Shown: positions 8,582 through 16,176, numbered from the stretch's first letter. The stretch is DNA of 64,000 nt from Flavobacteriales bacterium (GCA_016712535.1 JADJQW010000002.1:1178001-1242000); one strand, 5' to 3'. Notes: generated by a model not told the origin, from the sequence alone. Program-made: numbers and translations.

Positions 8582-9691
8582 ATGGAAGGGAAAAGGAAGA
8601 TCCACCCCTACACCGAGAAACATTCGGAAGTTCTAAAGAGGCTCGGCTACTTGGCACCGCGCCTTTGGGATCGCGAAGAGGCGAGCAAGGAACATCTGTT
8701 GGCGATCGAACAATGGGCCGAAATGCTCCGGCTCCACATTCCCGGCCTGTGCATTTCGGACATGCCGAGAATGTTTGAACTGCCCGCGACCATGCCGGAC
8801 GGGAAAAACGGGTTCACATGGTCAAGCCTCAATAATCGGGAGTTCGATCAAAGTCGATGGAACGAGATCCCGGCCCACCTCAAAGAAGCAATTGAAAGTT
8901 GGGGCAACGCGACTACGGAAATTCTCGAAGGTTGGACCTACGAAAGCGTGCTCCCGCCGAACGCAGTGCCACGCACCCACGATGAACCCAACCCAAGGGT
9001 GTACATGCTCAGTGGGAAGATGGTGCGAAGCGGATGGAAGGGTGATGATCTTCGGAAAAGAGTTTGTGATTTATTCGAGATCCGGCTCCTGGAATTGTTC
9101 CGGCTATCGCCGAACAACGTGCGCAAGCAGAACGTGGCCGCACGGCTTCAGCACCATTGGGAACACGGCGGAAACGCCGATGCCTTCCTTGACTACACCG
9201 AAGGGGTGTGCGACAAATGGGAAGGCGAAGCACCTACCTATTTCGACATGCCGCGAATGGAGCGAATGCAGGTTGAGGATGCGGCTATTCTCATGCGAAC
9301 GATGCGCAAGTGGGTAGAGGAAAAGCTAAAGGCCGCGACGCCGAAGGGTAAAGCCAAAGCATCGCAGCCCACGGCCCTGACCATCCCGATAGTTGCGCGC
9401 CTTTGTTGGTGCATGGAAAAGGCCGGGCATTCGGATCACGGCATCGTGAACGCGACGGCGGCAATTCGCTTGGCGAAGCAATATGGGCAACTACACGATC
9501 GCGCCGGGGAGAAATTGAAGCAGGAACGGGATCGCTTCGATGGGGCCGACGGCAAGCCCTTTTTGAGAGGCGGTTCCCGATCGCGTGAAGCCTACGGCAG
9601 AAAGACGTGGGCAGCGGTAAAAGTCGAACTGGAGCGACTTGGATACTCCGAGGCCGTCGCACATGCTGAGGCAATACTGAGCGACCTGTAA
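8582..9691 (+). CDS. Hypothetical protein of the element (369 aa)
   Basis: It starts 3 nt after the integrase stop, so the two are probably cotranscribed. No family is recognised. The protein is soluble, rich in charged and Trp residues, and predicted to be mostly helical. The C-terminal third (TALTIPIVARLCWCMEKAGH to AYGRKTWAAVKVELERLGY) is basic and might contact nucleic acid. No signal peptide, membrane segment or nucleotide-binding motif is visible. Its place between integrase and the HTH gene would suit an element-control or interference function; that is speculation. Confidence 0.7.
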   Translation: MEGKRKIHPYTEKHSEVLKRLGYLAPRLWDREEASKEHLLAIEQWAEMLRLHIPGLCISDMPRMFELPATMPDGKNGFTWSSLNNREFDQSRWNEIPAHLKEAIESWGNATTEILEGWTYESVLPPNAVPRTHDEPNPRVYMLSGKMVRSGWKGDDLRKRVCDLFEIRLLELFRLSPNNVRKQNVAARLQHHWEHGGNADAFLDYTEGVCDKWEGEAPTYFDMPRMERMQVEDAAILMRTMRKWVEEKLKAATPKGKAKASQPTALTIPIVARLCWCMEKAGHSDHGIVNATAAIRLAKQYGQLHDRAGEKLKQERDRFDGADGKPFLRGGSRSREAYGRKTWAAVKVELERLGYSEAVAHAEAILSDL

Positions 9692-9698
9692 AGCACTG

Positions 9699-9730
9699 AA
9701 GGAAATTCCTACACATGGATCACATGTGTA
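9699..9730. promoter_or_regulatory. Palindromic sites upstream of the HTH gene
   Basis: AGGAAATTCCT (9699-9709) is an odd palindrome. Directly after it, TACACATG (9710-9717) and CATGTGTA (9723-9730) form a perfect 8-bp inverted repeat with a 5-nt spacer. They fill the only sizeable gap before the HTH gene and look like an operator, possibly for that HTH protein. Confidence 0.45.
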
Positions 9731-9796
9731 TTCCCGGTGGAGGGCAAAACGTGGGGATAGTGTTGCGATCGCTTCGGCACAAGCCGGGCATCGCAA

Positions 9797-10108
9797 ATGA
9801 CAACGAACCCCTTTGAAGAGATCACGGCGCGCTTGGATGCGTTGGCCGTGGATGTGCGAGCACTGAAGAGCCGCACGATGAACGAAAAGCCCGAGCGCAA
9901 ACGCCGGGTCGGACTACCCGAAGCTGCCCAATACTGTGGGTTGGCCCACCGGACCATGTACAAAAAGACGCATCGCCGGGAGGTGCCACATAGCAAGGTG
10001 GGTGGTCGCTTGTTCTTTGACCTGGACGAACTGGATGCTTGGATCGACGCGGGCCGCCGTCGCACGGTGGCCGAGGTCGCGGTGGAACGCATGGCAGGAA
10101 ACAAGTGA
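9797..10108 (+). CDS. Excisionase-like helix-turn-helix protein
   Basis: 103 aa. A short N-terminal helix (EEITARLDALAVDVRALKSR) is followed by a MerR-like/HTH_17 winged helix at about residues 37-87: GLPEAAQYCGLAHRTMYKKT, then GGRLFFDLDELDAWI. This is the usual architecture of Bacteroidota excisionase-like proteins encoded between integrase and replication genes. It may direct excision, repress the element, or both. It follows a palindromic upstream region. Confidence 0.85.
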   Translation: MTTNPFEEITARLDALAVDVRALKSRTMNEKPERKRRVGLPEAAQYCGLAHRTMYKKTHRREVPHSKVGGRLFFDLDELDAWIDAGRRRTVAEVAVERMAGNK

Positions 10109-10151
10109 GCGGGCAGCGCGCCAACGCTTACCCGCTCAAATACTGACTTCC

Positions 10152-11570
10152 ATGCCAAATGTAACACCGAACGCGATCAACACCGACTTGGTGAACGCGA
10201 TACAAGCCGAAGCCGCTCACCTCACCGTGCTACCGACGGAAGATGATCGGCCCAAGGCACAAGGCTTCCCGGTCCATGTGCTGCCTGAAGGCTTGCAATG
10301 GATCACCTCACACCTCCACGAAACGATCGGCTTCCCTGTGGACTACACGGCGGCCGCGATCCTCTTCGCCGCATCGGTAGCGGTCGGCACCTCGGCACGC
10401 ATCACACCCAAACGTGGATGGACGGAACCCGCGATCCTTTGGCTGGCCTTGGTAGGCAGGCCGGGCGCGAACAAAACGCATCCGCTCACCATGATGCTCC
10501 GACCCTTGACGGTGCGGGATCGTGAAAGCGCCCGGCGTTATGAGAATGAGCTGAGGGAATACGAACGCGCCGCGAAGCAAGCCCGGAAGGAAGAGGGAGG
10601 CGAAGCGCCGCACGAACCCGAATGCGATCAACACTTGGTGAGCGATACCACCCCGGAGGCGTTGGTGGAAGCCCTCAACCGGAACCCGCGCGGGGTCGGC
10701 TTGCATCGCGATGAGCTGGCCGGATGGGTGGAGGACTTCGGACGGTATAGCAAGGGCGGGGACGTGGAAAAGTTCCTCTCCATGTGGAGCGCCCAACCCG
10801 TGCGCGTGAACAGGGTGAAGAGCAAGCGGCCGCTCTATGTCGAACGTCCGTTCGTGTCCGTGTGCGGTACGATCCAACCCGGCGTATTGGGAAGGTTGAT
10901 CGCGGACGGCCGAGGGGCCAACGGCTTCGTGGATCGGATCCTCTTCGCCTATCCCGAAGCCCAGGAAGTACCGGCATGGAGCGAAGCGGAGCCGGATGCA
11001 CAAGTCGCGGAATACTGGCAAGCATTCATCCACAAGCTCCTTTCGATACCACCACCGGACGAAGGTGCCGACCCGCTACTCTTCACGTTCACCCCGGACG
11101 CGAAACGCCTTTGGGCGAAGCATCACGCCGCGCTGAAAGCAGAGATCGACGGTTTCAACCGGGATGGGGACGAAGCACGCGCCGGGCATCGGACCAAGAT
11201 GCTCAGTTACACGTTGCGGTTGGCAGTGATAGACACGCTGGCACGATGGGCCGAGAGCAACGAACACGCGATCCCCTCACACGTTGACGCCCCATCGTTG
11301 GCCGCTGCGATCGCCCTTGTGGACTACTTCACCTCCACGGCTGACAAAGTGCTGTTCAGCCTTCACGATAGCACCCCGGTGGATGAACTGAGCGGCCCCA
11401 AGCTGAAGCTCTACCGCGCACTGCCCACAACGTTCGCCACGGCCAAGGCGATCGTGATCGCCGAGGGCATGGGTATCAAACGACGCACCGCCGAGCGATA
11501 CCTCGGCGATAGGAAGCTCTTCCAACGTCACCGCGACGGGGGCCAATACACGAAGGTCCATGAAGGTTGA
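10152..11570 (+). CDS. DUF3987 domain protein (replication/helicase-like)
   Basis: 472 aa. The frame is open upstream inside the HTH gene, but the ATG at 10152 starts after that gene stops and fits the family. Near residues 102-109 lies a P-loop-like GRPGANKT followed by HPLTMML, as typical of Bacteroidota DUF3987. Then come GLHRDELAGWVEDFGRY (Walker-B-like acidic pair) and VSVCGTIQPGVLGRL. The C-terminal 150 residues are helical. DUF3987 proteins occur in phages, satellites and integrative elements and are thought to act in element DNA replication. The iteron-like array begins about 80 bp after this gene. Confidence 0.85.
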   Translation: MPNVTPNAINTDLVNAIQAEAAHLTVLPTEDDRPKAQGFPVHVLPEGLQWITSHLHETIGFPVDYTAAAILFAASVAVGTSARITPKRGWTEPAILWLALVGRPGANKTHPLTMMLRPLTVRDRESARRYENELREYERAAKQARKEEGGEAPHEPECDQHLVSDTTPEALVEALNRNPRGVGLHRDELAGWVEDFGRYSKGGDVEKFLSMWSAQPVRVNRVKSKRPLYVERPFVSVCGTIQPGVLGRLIADGRGANGFVDRILFAYPEAQEVPAWSEAEPDAQVAEYWQAFIHKLLSIPPPDEGADPLLFTFTPDAKRLWAKHHAALKAEIDGFNRDGDEARAGHRTKMLSYTLRLAVIDTLARWAESNEHAIPSHVDAPSLAAAIALVDYFTSTADKVLFSLHDSTPVDELSGPKLKLYRALPTTFATAKAIVIAEGMGIKRRTAERYLGDRKLFQRHRDGGQYTKVHEG

Positions 11571-11652
11571 TCGCTACCCCTTGGCGGGCTTGTCGGTTGG
11601 CGGCCCTTGGTCTGAAAGCCGCGCCCGTGTTGAGGTTCCCGGAGTTCACACG

Positions 11653-11789
11653 GTGGCGGGGCCGTGGCGTAGTGGCGGAAGCACTTGCCCACCGCCACAC
11701 CGCCAAGCGACCGCCACACCCCGAAACGCGGGGAATGCTTGTCCCCGTAGGTGTCCAGCGCATCACCCGCCACCCGCCACGCCCGCCAC
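11653..11789. repeat. Iteron-like GTGGCGG/CCGCCAC array, candidate replication origin
   Basis: Seven exact copies of a 7-mer in 137 bp: GTGGCGG at 11653 and 11672; the complement CCGCCAC at 11692, 11711, 11767, 11774 and 11783. The last three are nearly tandem. Between the groups, CGGGGA (11729-11734) and TCCCCG (11742-11747) form a hairpin. This 240-bp gap (11571-11810) is the only long non-coding stretch inside the element and is flanked by DUF3987 and a toprim protein, as expected of an origin. Confidence 0.55.
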
Positions 11790-11810
11790 GTACTTCCAAA
11801 GAGCAACACG

Positions 11811-12938
11811 ATGAACGCGCCCCATCGTTTCATCCTGGAGCCGTACAAGGGTCCATCCACCCGGCACACCTGCCCGCAATGCAGCAAGCCGAGAGAGTTC
11901 GCGCGGTACGTGGATACCACCACCGGGGAACTACTACCTGAGCACGTCGGCAAGTGCAACCGATCGGACGCATGTGCATACCACTACCCACCACGCGACT
12001 ACTTCCGCGACAATGGCACCCACCCCACCGAAGCCGATGGCAGCGCATGGTCGCCGAAACCTGAGCCGCTCCCACTTCCACCTCATTTGCATAAGCGCGC
12101 CGAGGTAGCCGCGTTGCGAGCACACCCTGAGCGGAACAACTTGGCCGCTTATTGGCGCGATCGCATCGGCGCGGATAGTTGGGACACTGTGGCCCGTGCC
12201 TATGCGCTGGGAACGTGGCCGAGCGGATCACTGGCCGGGGCTGCGATCTACTGGCAAGTGGACCAACACGGCAACGTGAAGGCTGGGAAGGTGATGCAAT
12301 ACGATCCCAGCACGGGGAAGCGTGTGCATGGTGCTCAGAGTTGGGTTCACGCATTGACGGGCGGCATTCCTGAAGGTTCGCGTTTGGAGCAATGCCTCTA
12401 CGGTGAGCACCTACTGAAAAGCTGGCCGATGGATGCGCCGGTCGCGGTGGTGGAGAGTGAAAAGACGGCCATGATAGCCGCCGCGTTGGTGCCTTCTATC
12501 TTGTGGGTTGCGGTCGGGGCCGTGGGAGCCTTCACGTTGGCCAAGCTGCAAGCCCTCACCGGGCGGAAGGTGCTGGCATTCCCTGACCTGAGCCGCGACG
12601 GTAGCGCCTTCACTAAGTGGAGGGAGAAAGCCGTGGAGATCGGCCACCTCTTCGACGCGGTGCATGTTTCCGACTTGCTGGAGCACATGGCCACGGATGC
12701 CGATCGTGAGGCGGGGCTGGATATTGGGGACTACCTGTTGAGGTCGGGCGATGAGATCGCCACCACCGAAACGCCGAACACCTCGGCACCGGTGAACGTC
12801 CCGGCCATGATCCTATCCGAAGCGGAAACCGTGATGCAACGATGGGCCGAGCGAAACCCCGCGATCAACACGCTTGTGGACGTGCTCGGCCTGGACCTGA
12901 AGAGCGCCAAGATCACCAAGCTGGTCCCCGCGAAGTGA
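11811..12938 (+). CDS. DUF6371 protein with zinc ribbon and toprim-like domain
   Basis: 375 aa; the ATG at 11811 follows the iteron gap. The N-terminus is a zinc-ribbon-like module (C21-x2-C24, C49, C55, H58 in CPQCSKPREFARYVDTTTGE and GKCNRSDACAYHY), as in primase zinc domains. The middle has toprim-like features: VAVVESEKTAMIAAAL (acidic Glu) and KVLAFPDLSRDGSAFTKW (D-x-x-x-D). DUF6371 proteins are common on Bacteroidota mobile elements. I infer a primase-like role in replicating the excised element. Its stop overlaps the next start by one base. Confidence 0.82.
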   Translation: MNAPHRFILEPYKGPSTRHTCPQCSKPREFARYVDTTTGELLPEHVGKCNRSDACAYHYPPRDYFRDNGTHPTEADGSAWSPKPEPLPLPPHLHKRAEVAALRAHPERNNLAAYWRDRIGADSWDTVARAYALGTWPSGSLAGAAIYWQVDQHGNVKAGKVMQYDPSTGKRVHGAQSWVHALTGGIPEGSRLEQCLYGEHLLKSWPMDAPVAVVESEKTAMIAAALVPSILWVAVGAVGAFTLAKLQALTGRKVLAFPDLSRDGSAFTKWREKAVEIGHLFDAVHVSDLLEHMATDADREAGLDIGDYLLRSGDEIATTETPNTSAPVNVPAMILSEAETVMQRWAERNPAINTLVDVLGLDLKSAKITKLVPAK

Positions 12939-13162
12939 TGAGAGCGGAACAAGCACGAAAGGACATGGAGAACCTGGCCGAAGGGATCCGCGAAGAGTTG
13001 GACAACGCGACACGGGCTGAAGCCTTGGCCGATCGCATGGACGCACTGGAACGCATCGCCGAGCTATCGAAGCGCCTTCGGTCGAAGTGCAACCGCGAAC
13101 TGATGGAATTGCAACGCCTGAACGACGGCACACCTGAACGAACAAACCCAAGTCAACAATGA
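12938..13162 (+). CDS. Small helical hypothetical protein (74 aa)
   Basis: It starts at the TGATG junction with the DUF6371 gene and overlaps the next gene by 4 nt (ATGA), so it is translationally coupled on both sides. The whole protein is a charged helix or coiled coil (ENLAEGIREELDNATRAEAL, ALERIAELSKRLRSKCNREL). It is not a recognised family; an accessory subunit is plausible. Confidence 0.65.
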   Translation: MRAEQARKDMENLAEGIREELDNATRAEALADRMDALERIAELSKRLRSKCNRELMELQRLNDGTPERTNPSQQ

Positions 13163-13707
13163 GCAAGCGGAAAACTGGAGCGGCCGAGGCTGCGATACAC
13201 ACGAACAACGAACACTGGAACGGCTACGCCTTGGCCTTTCTGTGCAAGGTGAAGGAAGGCGGCAAGTTCCCCGACGTGGACAAGGCTATGGACCTCTATT
13301 CCCAGGTGCTTGACATCCTGCAAGCCTCCCACGATGAACCCCTGAAGGGGGACCGCGCGGCTGAGGCACTACTGGCCAAGGCAGGGATGAACGAAGAGCA
13401 ATGCGTGGAGATCAACCTTGCCGCCTACACCTACCTGAAGGGAAGTGAGTTCGACGTGGACCTATCGGTGGGCATCGCATTACTGAAAGGCCGCACCAAG
13501 GCGAAGGAAGCCGAACCGTGGACCAAGGGCACACGGGAAGGGCTTCAGGAATTGGTGAGGCGCGAACTGGCCGAGCTGCCCGAAACGCTGAAGGCACTGG
13601 AGCCAAAGGACCGGATCGCCACACTGTGCAAGCTCCTGCCCTACGTGTTCCCGAAGTTGAACAACGTGGAGGGCAAGGAAGAGCAACCTACCGGCTGGGG
13701 TTTCTGA
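13159..13707 (+). CDS. Hypothetical protein of the element, possibly terminase-small-subunit-like (182 aa)
   Basis: The start overlaps the previous gene by 4 nt. The C-terminal segment ETLKALEPKDRIATLCKLLP followed by YVFPKLNN resembles a motif I recall in small phage or mobile-element proteins, some annotated as terminase small subunits; this is a weak resemblance. A Lys/Ala-rich N-terminus precedes two helical blocks. If it were a terminase small subunit in an element without capsid genes, that would point to a phage satellite. Confidence 0.65.
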   Translation: MSKRKTGAAEAAIHTNNEHWNGYALAFLCKVKEGGKFPDVDKAMDLYSQVLDILQASHDEPLKGDRAAEALLAKAGMNEEQCVEINLAAYTYLKGSEFDVDLSVGIALLKGRTKAKEAEPWTKGTREGLQELVRRELAELPETLKALEPKDRIATLCKLLPYVFPKLNNVEGKEEQPTGWGF

Positions 13708-13715
13708 GCACTGCG

Positions 13716-14339
13716 ATGGGACGCCCGTACACTGGAGCCGCCACGGTTTACTCTTCCCCGCGCTTGGAATTGTCGCGGTTGCTGAAGGTGGGCTACTTCA
13801 CCAAGGGTGCCGAGGTGAGCGGATCATGGACGTGGACCAACGGTGACGCCGTGCGGATCTTCACCAAGCGCAAAGGGGCCGAGGTCTACATGGAACTGAG
13901 CTACACCTGGACCCATCCGCACACCGGGGCGGCTGAAGATGTGCGGCAACGGTTCGACATGGTGAGCAAGCCGAGCAACCTCGGCCGGGGTGAAGTGCTC
14001 TACTTCCGTTGTCCGCAAACCGGCCGCGCTTGTCGGATGCTCTACCGGGCCTATCATGCCCGCACCTTCCGAAGTAGGTGGGGCTTCAGCTATCGGCTCT
14101 ACTACCCTTCCCAAACATGCGGCAAGCTCAACCGCTGGGATGAAACCTACTGGAACGCCGAGCGGCACTTAGAACGAAGCAAGGGCAAAAGGAAGCCCGG
14201 AACCTATCGCGGCAAGCCCACGAAGCGATCAAAGAGGCGGGAACGGTTGCTGGAGCAACTGACCCGCGCCGATGAAGCACGTTGGTCCCCGGCTTGCTGG
14301 CCGATCCGTCTACGCGGGGCGTTCTTGGACTTGCGCTAA
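13716..14339 (+). CDS. Hypothetical protein with zinc-ribbon-like motif (207 aa)
   Basis: The ATG at 13716 lies 8 nt after the previous stop; the frame is open upstream but overlaps that gene. The N-terminal half is beta-rich (GSWTWTNGDAVRIFTKRKGA, VYMELSYTWTHP). The middle holds CPQTGRACRMLYRA and later TCGKLNRW, a Cys pattern like a degenerate zinc ribbon. The C-terminus is very basic (RSKGKRKPGTYRGKPTKRSK), suggesting nucleic-acid contact. It is the last gene of the element; no function is assigned. Confidence 0.7.
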   Translation: MGRPYTGAATVYSSPRLELSRLLKVGYFTKGAEVSGSWTWTNGDAVRIFTKRKGAEVYMELSYTWTHPHTGAAEDVRQRFDMVSKPSNLGRGEVLYFRCPQTGRACRMLYRAYHARTFRSRWGFSYRLYYPSQTCGKLNRWDETYWNAERHLERSKGKRKPGTYRGKPTKRSKRRERLLEQLTRADEARWSPACWPIRLRGAFLDLR

Positions 14340-14462
14340 TTCCAAAGGAGTTCGGTTATCGGAGCGCCCGCGAATTGATCCGGGCAGGGCTGGCAAGGCT
14401 TCCGAGCGATACACCGGGAAAGGCTCCAGCGGTCGCAAACTTGCCCCCTTATTTACCCCTGC

Positions 14463-14501
14463 CCAAATAAACAAGCCCCCCAACTTGCGCTGGAGGGCTT
14501 G
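14463..14501 (-). terminator. Rho-independent terminator downstream of tRNA-Thr
   Basis: On the minus strand CAAGCCC (14495-14501) pairs with GGGCTTG (14472-14478), with a short inner CCA/TGG pairing, followed by TTTATTTGG. It lies about 12 nt after the tRNA 3' end and was probably carried in by the element together with the replacement 3' half. Confidence 0.7.
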
Positions 14502-14513
14502 CGGCTCTAAGAG

Positions 14514-14585
14514 AGCCTCCTTTCGGATTTGAACCGAAGACCTGCTCATTACGAATGAGCTGCTCTACCGCTGAGCTAAGGAGGC
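14514..14585 (-). tRNA. tRNA-Thr (anticodon CGU)
   Basis: A complete cloverleaf on the minus strand: acceptor GCCTCCT/AGGAGGC, D arm GCTC-AGCGGTA-GAGC, anticodon arm GCTCA-TTCGTAA-TGAGC (anticodon CGT, reads ACG), variable AGGTC, T arm TTCGG-TTCAAAT-CCGAA. CCA is not encoded. The gene is a hybrid: the 5' half is chromosomal and the 3' half (from the core at 14539-14556 down to 14515) was supplied by the integrated element. Confidence 0.95.
14539..14556. repeat. attR core (18-bp direct repeat, right copy)
   Basis: GACCTGCTCATTACGAAT, identical to 7159-7176. It lies inside the intact tRNA-Thr gene and defines the right end of the element. Confidence 0.8.
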
Positions 14586-14617
14586 CTTTGCAGCCAGCCG
14601 GTGGTCGCGGTGGGCGG

Positions 14618-14625
14618 CAAATGTA
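14618..14625 (-). promoter_or_regulatory. -7 box of the tRNA-Thr promoter
   Basis: On the minus strand TACATTTG is a perfect match to the Bacteroidota -7 consensus TAnnTTTG, 32 nt before the tRNA 5' end. It allows tRNA transcription independent of the upstream riboswitch-controlled gene. Confidence 0.6.
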
Positions 14626-14639
14626 GGATCCCGAGCCGA

Positions 14640-15920
14640 TCACTGTTTCGTGAAGCGCGAATAGCTCCCGCCTTCGAGCTTGACTGCGTATGAGCCCGGC
14701 GCCAGGCTGCTCACGTCAAGCTGAAGCGTTCCATTGCTGGACAAGCGCTCCCGCAGCACAGCACGGCCCATGGCATCCACCACCTCCAAGCCCATCGGGG
14801 AAGCCATGCCGGGCAACCCGATGAAGACCCGATCCTCGGCGGGGTTCGGGAAAACGGTAAGCACAGGCGCGACCGCGTGGCTGACTCCTGTGGTCAATCG
14901 GATGTCCAAGGCCATCTTCCCGGCTGAGACACCAACTGCTTCGTCACTGAGCACGTTGCCATCCGGCTCCATCACATAGAGCGTACCCGTGCTCGTGAAG
15001 TCCGTGGTGGTCACGTAAAGAACGCCGTTGATCGGGTCGCTGGCGATGCCATAGGCACTGAGTCCGTTCGTGAGCGTATCCTGGACTTGGTCATTGACGA
15101 GGTCATATCGAGCGATCTGATCCACTGCGTACTCCAGGTAATAGATCTTATCCGCCGCCGCCGCCGATGTGCCGCAGCCGGAGTTGTTCGCCACGTTGAT
15201 GGTGCTGATCAGCGCGCTCGCGACCGGGTCGATTCGGCTGATGCTGCTGCCCGTGTAGTCCTTGTTGTTGAAGGCGTAGAGGCCGCCGTTCCAGGACATC
15301 AGATGCTCAGGGTTGTCGCCATCCGGGCCGAGGTCGATCACGCCTTCGTAGCTCTGCGATGCGAGGTCGATGACCGCGACCAGGTTCATGTAATTCGGCC
15401 AATCGAAGCCGTTCGGGAGCGATACGAAAGCCTGGTCGCCCACGATCTCCACGGCTTCAGCGTGGTAGGGGATCTCTGCGGCGTCGATCGTGTACAAGAG
15501 GTCAAGGGAGCCCTTGTCGCGCACTTCCACGTAATGCGGCAATCCGCCGAACTCGCCGCGGGTGATCACCAACTGATCGTTCCAGATGCCGATCCGCCGG
15601 ATGCCGCGGACCACCTCCATGTCCAGCAAGGCGAAGGTGTTCGCGTCGTACTTGAGCAGCATGGTATCCGCGCTCACAAACACGATCTCGTCCTCCACCT
15701 TTACATCGTTGCCGAACCGGGCGTTGGGGATCACGGCGACTTCGGTGTATTGGCCGGTGGCCGGATCGTAGCTCCCGAGCGAGGGCGGGAGGACGACCAC
15801 CTGGTTCACATAATCGAACCAGCCTTCATTGAGCAGTACGACCTGGTGCACATACTGCTGGGCATTGGCAGCCGTCGCAAGGACTCCGGCAACCAACAGG
15901 GCGGGAAATGAACGGAACAT
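14640..15920 (-). CDS. T9SS-secreted beta-propeller, BtuG/DUF5074-like cobalamin-binding candidate
   Basis: 426 aa with a signal peptide (MFRSFPALLVAGVLATAANA). Repeated blade-like segments follow: LNEGWFDY and SYDPATGQYTEV, then RFGNDVKVEDEIVFVSADTM, RGIRRIGIWNDQLVITRGEF, AVIDLASQSYEGVIDLGPDG and SISRIDPVASALISTINV. This layout resembles the YncE/DUF5074 propellers, which include the Bacteroides B12-capture protein BtuG. The last 75 residues (VFPNPAEDRVFIG to LAPGSYAVKLEGG) are a T9SS type A sorting domain. A cobalamin riboswitch lies directly upstream on the same strand, so the gene should be induced when B12 is scarce. The family call is by pattern; B12 binding is inferred. Confidence 0.8.
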   Translation of the reverse strand: MFRSFPALLVAGVLATAANAQQYVHQVVLLNEGWFDYVNQVVVLPPSLGSYDPATGQYTEVAVIPNARFGNDVKVEDEIVFVSADTMLLKYDANTFALLDMEVVRGIRRIGIWNDQLVITRGEFGGLPHYVEVRDKGSLDLLYTIDAAEIPYHAEAVEIVGDQAFVSLPNGFDWPNYMNLVAVIDLASQSYEGVIDLGPDGDNPEHLMSWNGGLYAFNNKDYTGSSISRIDPVASALISTINVANNSGCGTSAAAADKIYYLEYAVDQIARYDLVNDQVQDTLTNGLSAYGIASDPINGVLYVTTTDFTSTGTLYVMEPDGNVLSDEAVGVSAGKMALDIRLTTGVSHAVAPVLTVFPNPAEDRVFIGLPGMASPMGLEVVDAMGRAVLRERLSSNGTLQLDVSSLAPGSYAVKLEGGSYSRFTKQ

Positions 15921-16035
15921 GGAATTTGGGGTTTGCTTGCCGCGTTCACCGCGCGGCGTTCATGATGGTGAAACCCCGGCAACGGAAGGATGGCCACCGC
16001 CAGCCAACCCGCCCTTGCCCGGGGCCATTGTCTTG

Positions 16036-16176
16036 CGCAGCGCGGCAGGTCTTCTGGCTCATCGCCCTCATCCATCGCGCCTTCCCCGTTGCCGAGTGGC
16101 GTGTGCGTTGGACCTCAGCGATTCACAGCTGCGGGAACAGCTCCCGGTTCGCACGGGATTCCCTTTTCATCCGCCG
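16036..16176 (-). ncRNA. Cobalamin (B12) riboswitch
   Basis: Read on the minus strand, the conserved features appear in order: AAAAGGGAATCCCGTGCGAA near the 5' end, ACCGGGAGCTGTTCCCGC, AGCTGTGAA, CCACTCGG, and the B12 box AGCCAGAAGACCTGCC (16044-16059). These match the cobalamin aptamer closely. The expression platform between 16036 and 15921 contains GC-rich pairing potential, including a GCCGCG/CGCGGC hairpin about 20 nt before the ATG at 15920. The controlled gene is the T9SS beta-propeller; the upstream outer-membrane gene ends before the aptamer. Confidence 0.92.

Larger units (their letters stand above)
7159..14556. mobile_element. 7.4-kb integrative element in tRNA-Thr
   Basis: The element is bounded by an 18-bp direct repeat, GACCTGCTCATTACGAAT (7159-7176 and 14539-14556), lying in the anticodon arm and variable loop of tRNA-Thr. 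The integrase gene lies next to the left junction. Cargo in order: integrase, unknown 369-aa protein, excisionase-like HTH, DUF3987, iteron-like repeats, DUF6371, then 74-, 182- and 207-aa proteins, all on the plus strand. No capsid, portal, relaxase or type IV secretion gene is present. It could be a phage-satellite-like island or a minimal replicating integrative element; neither is proven. Confidence 0.85.

Noticed and set aside
14282..14470. A 62-aa frame at the element's right end
   Set aside because: It overlaps the 207-aa gene by 58 nt, has no family, and its Pro-rich tail looks non-coding; a real small gene cannot be fully excluded.
14640..15920. Gene as an ordinary T9SS propeller unrelated to B12
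   Set aside because: The riboswitch directly upstream on the same strand makes a cobalamin link more likely, though binding is unproven.
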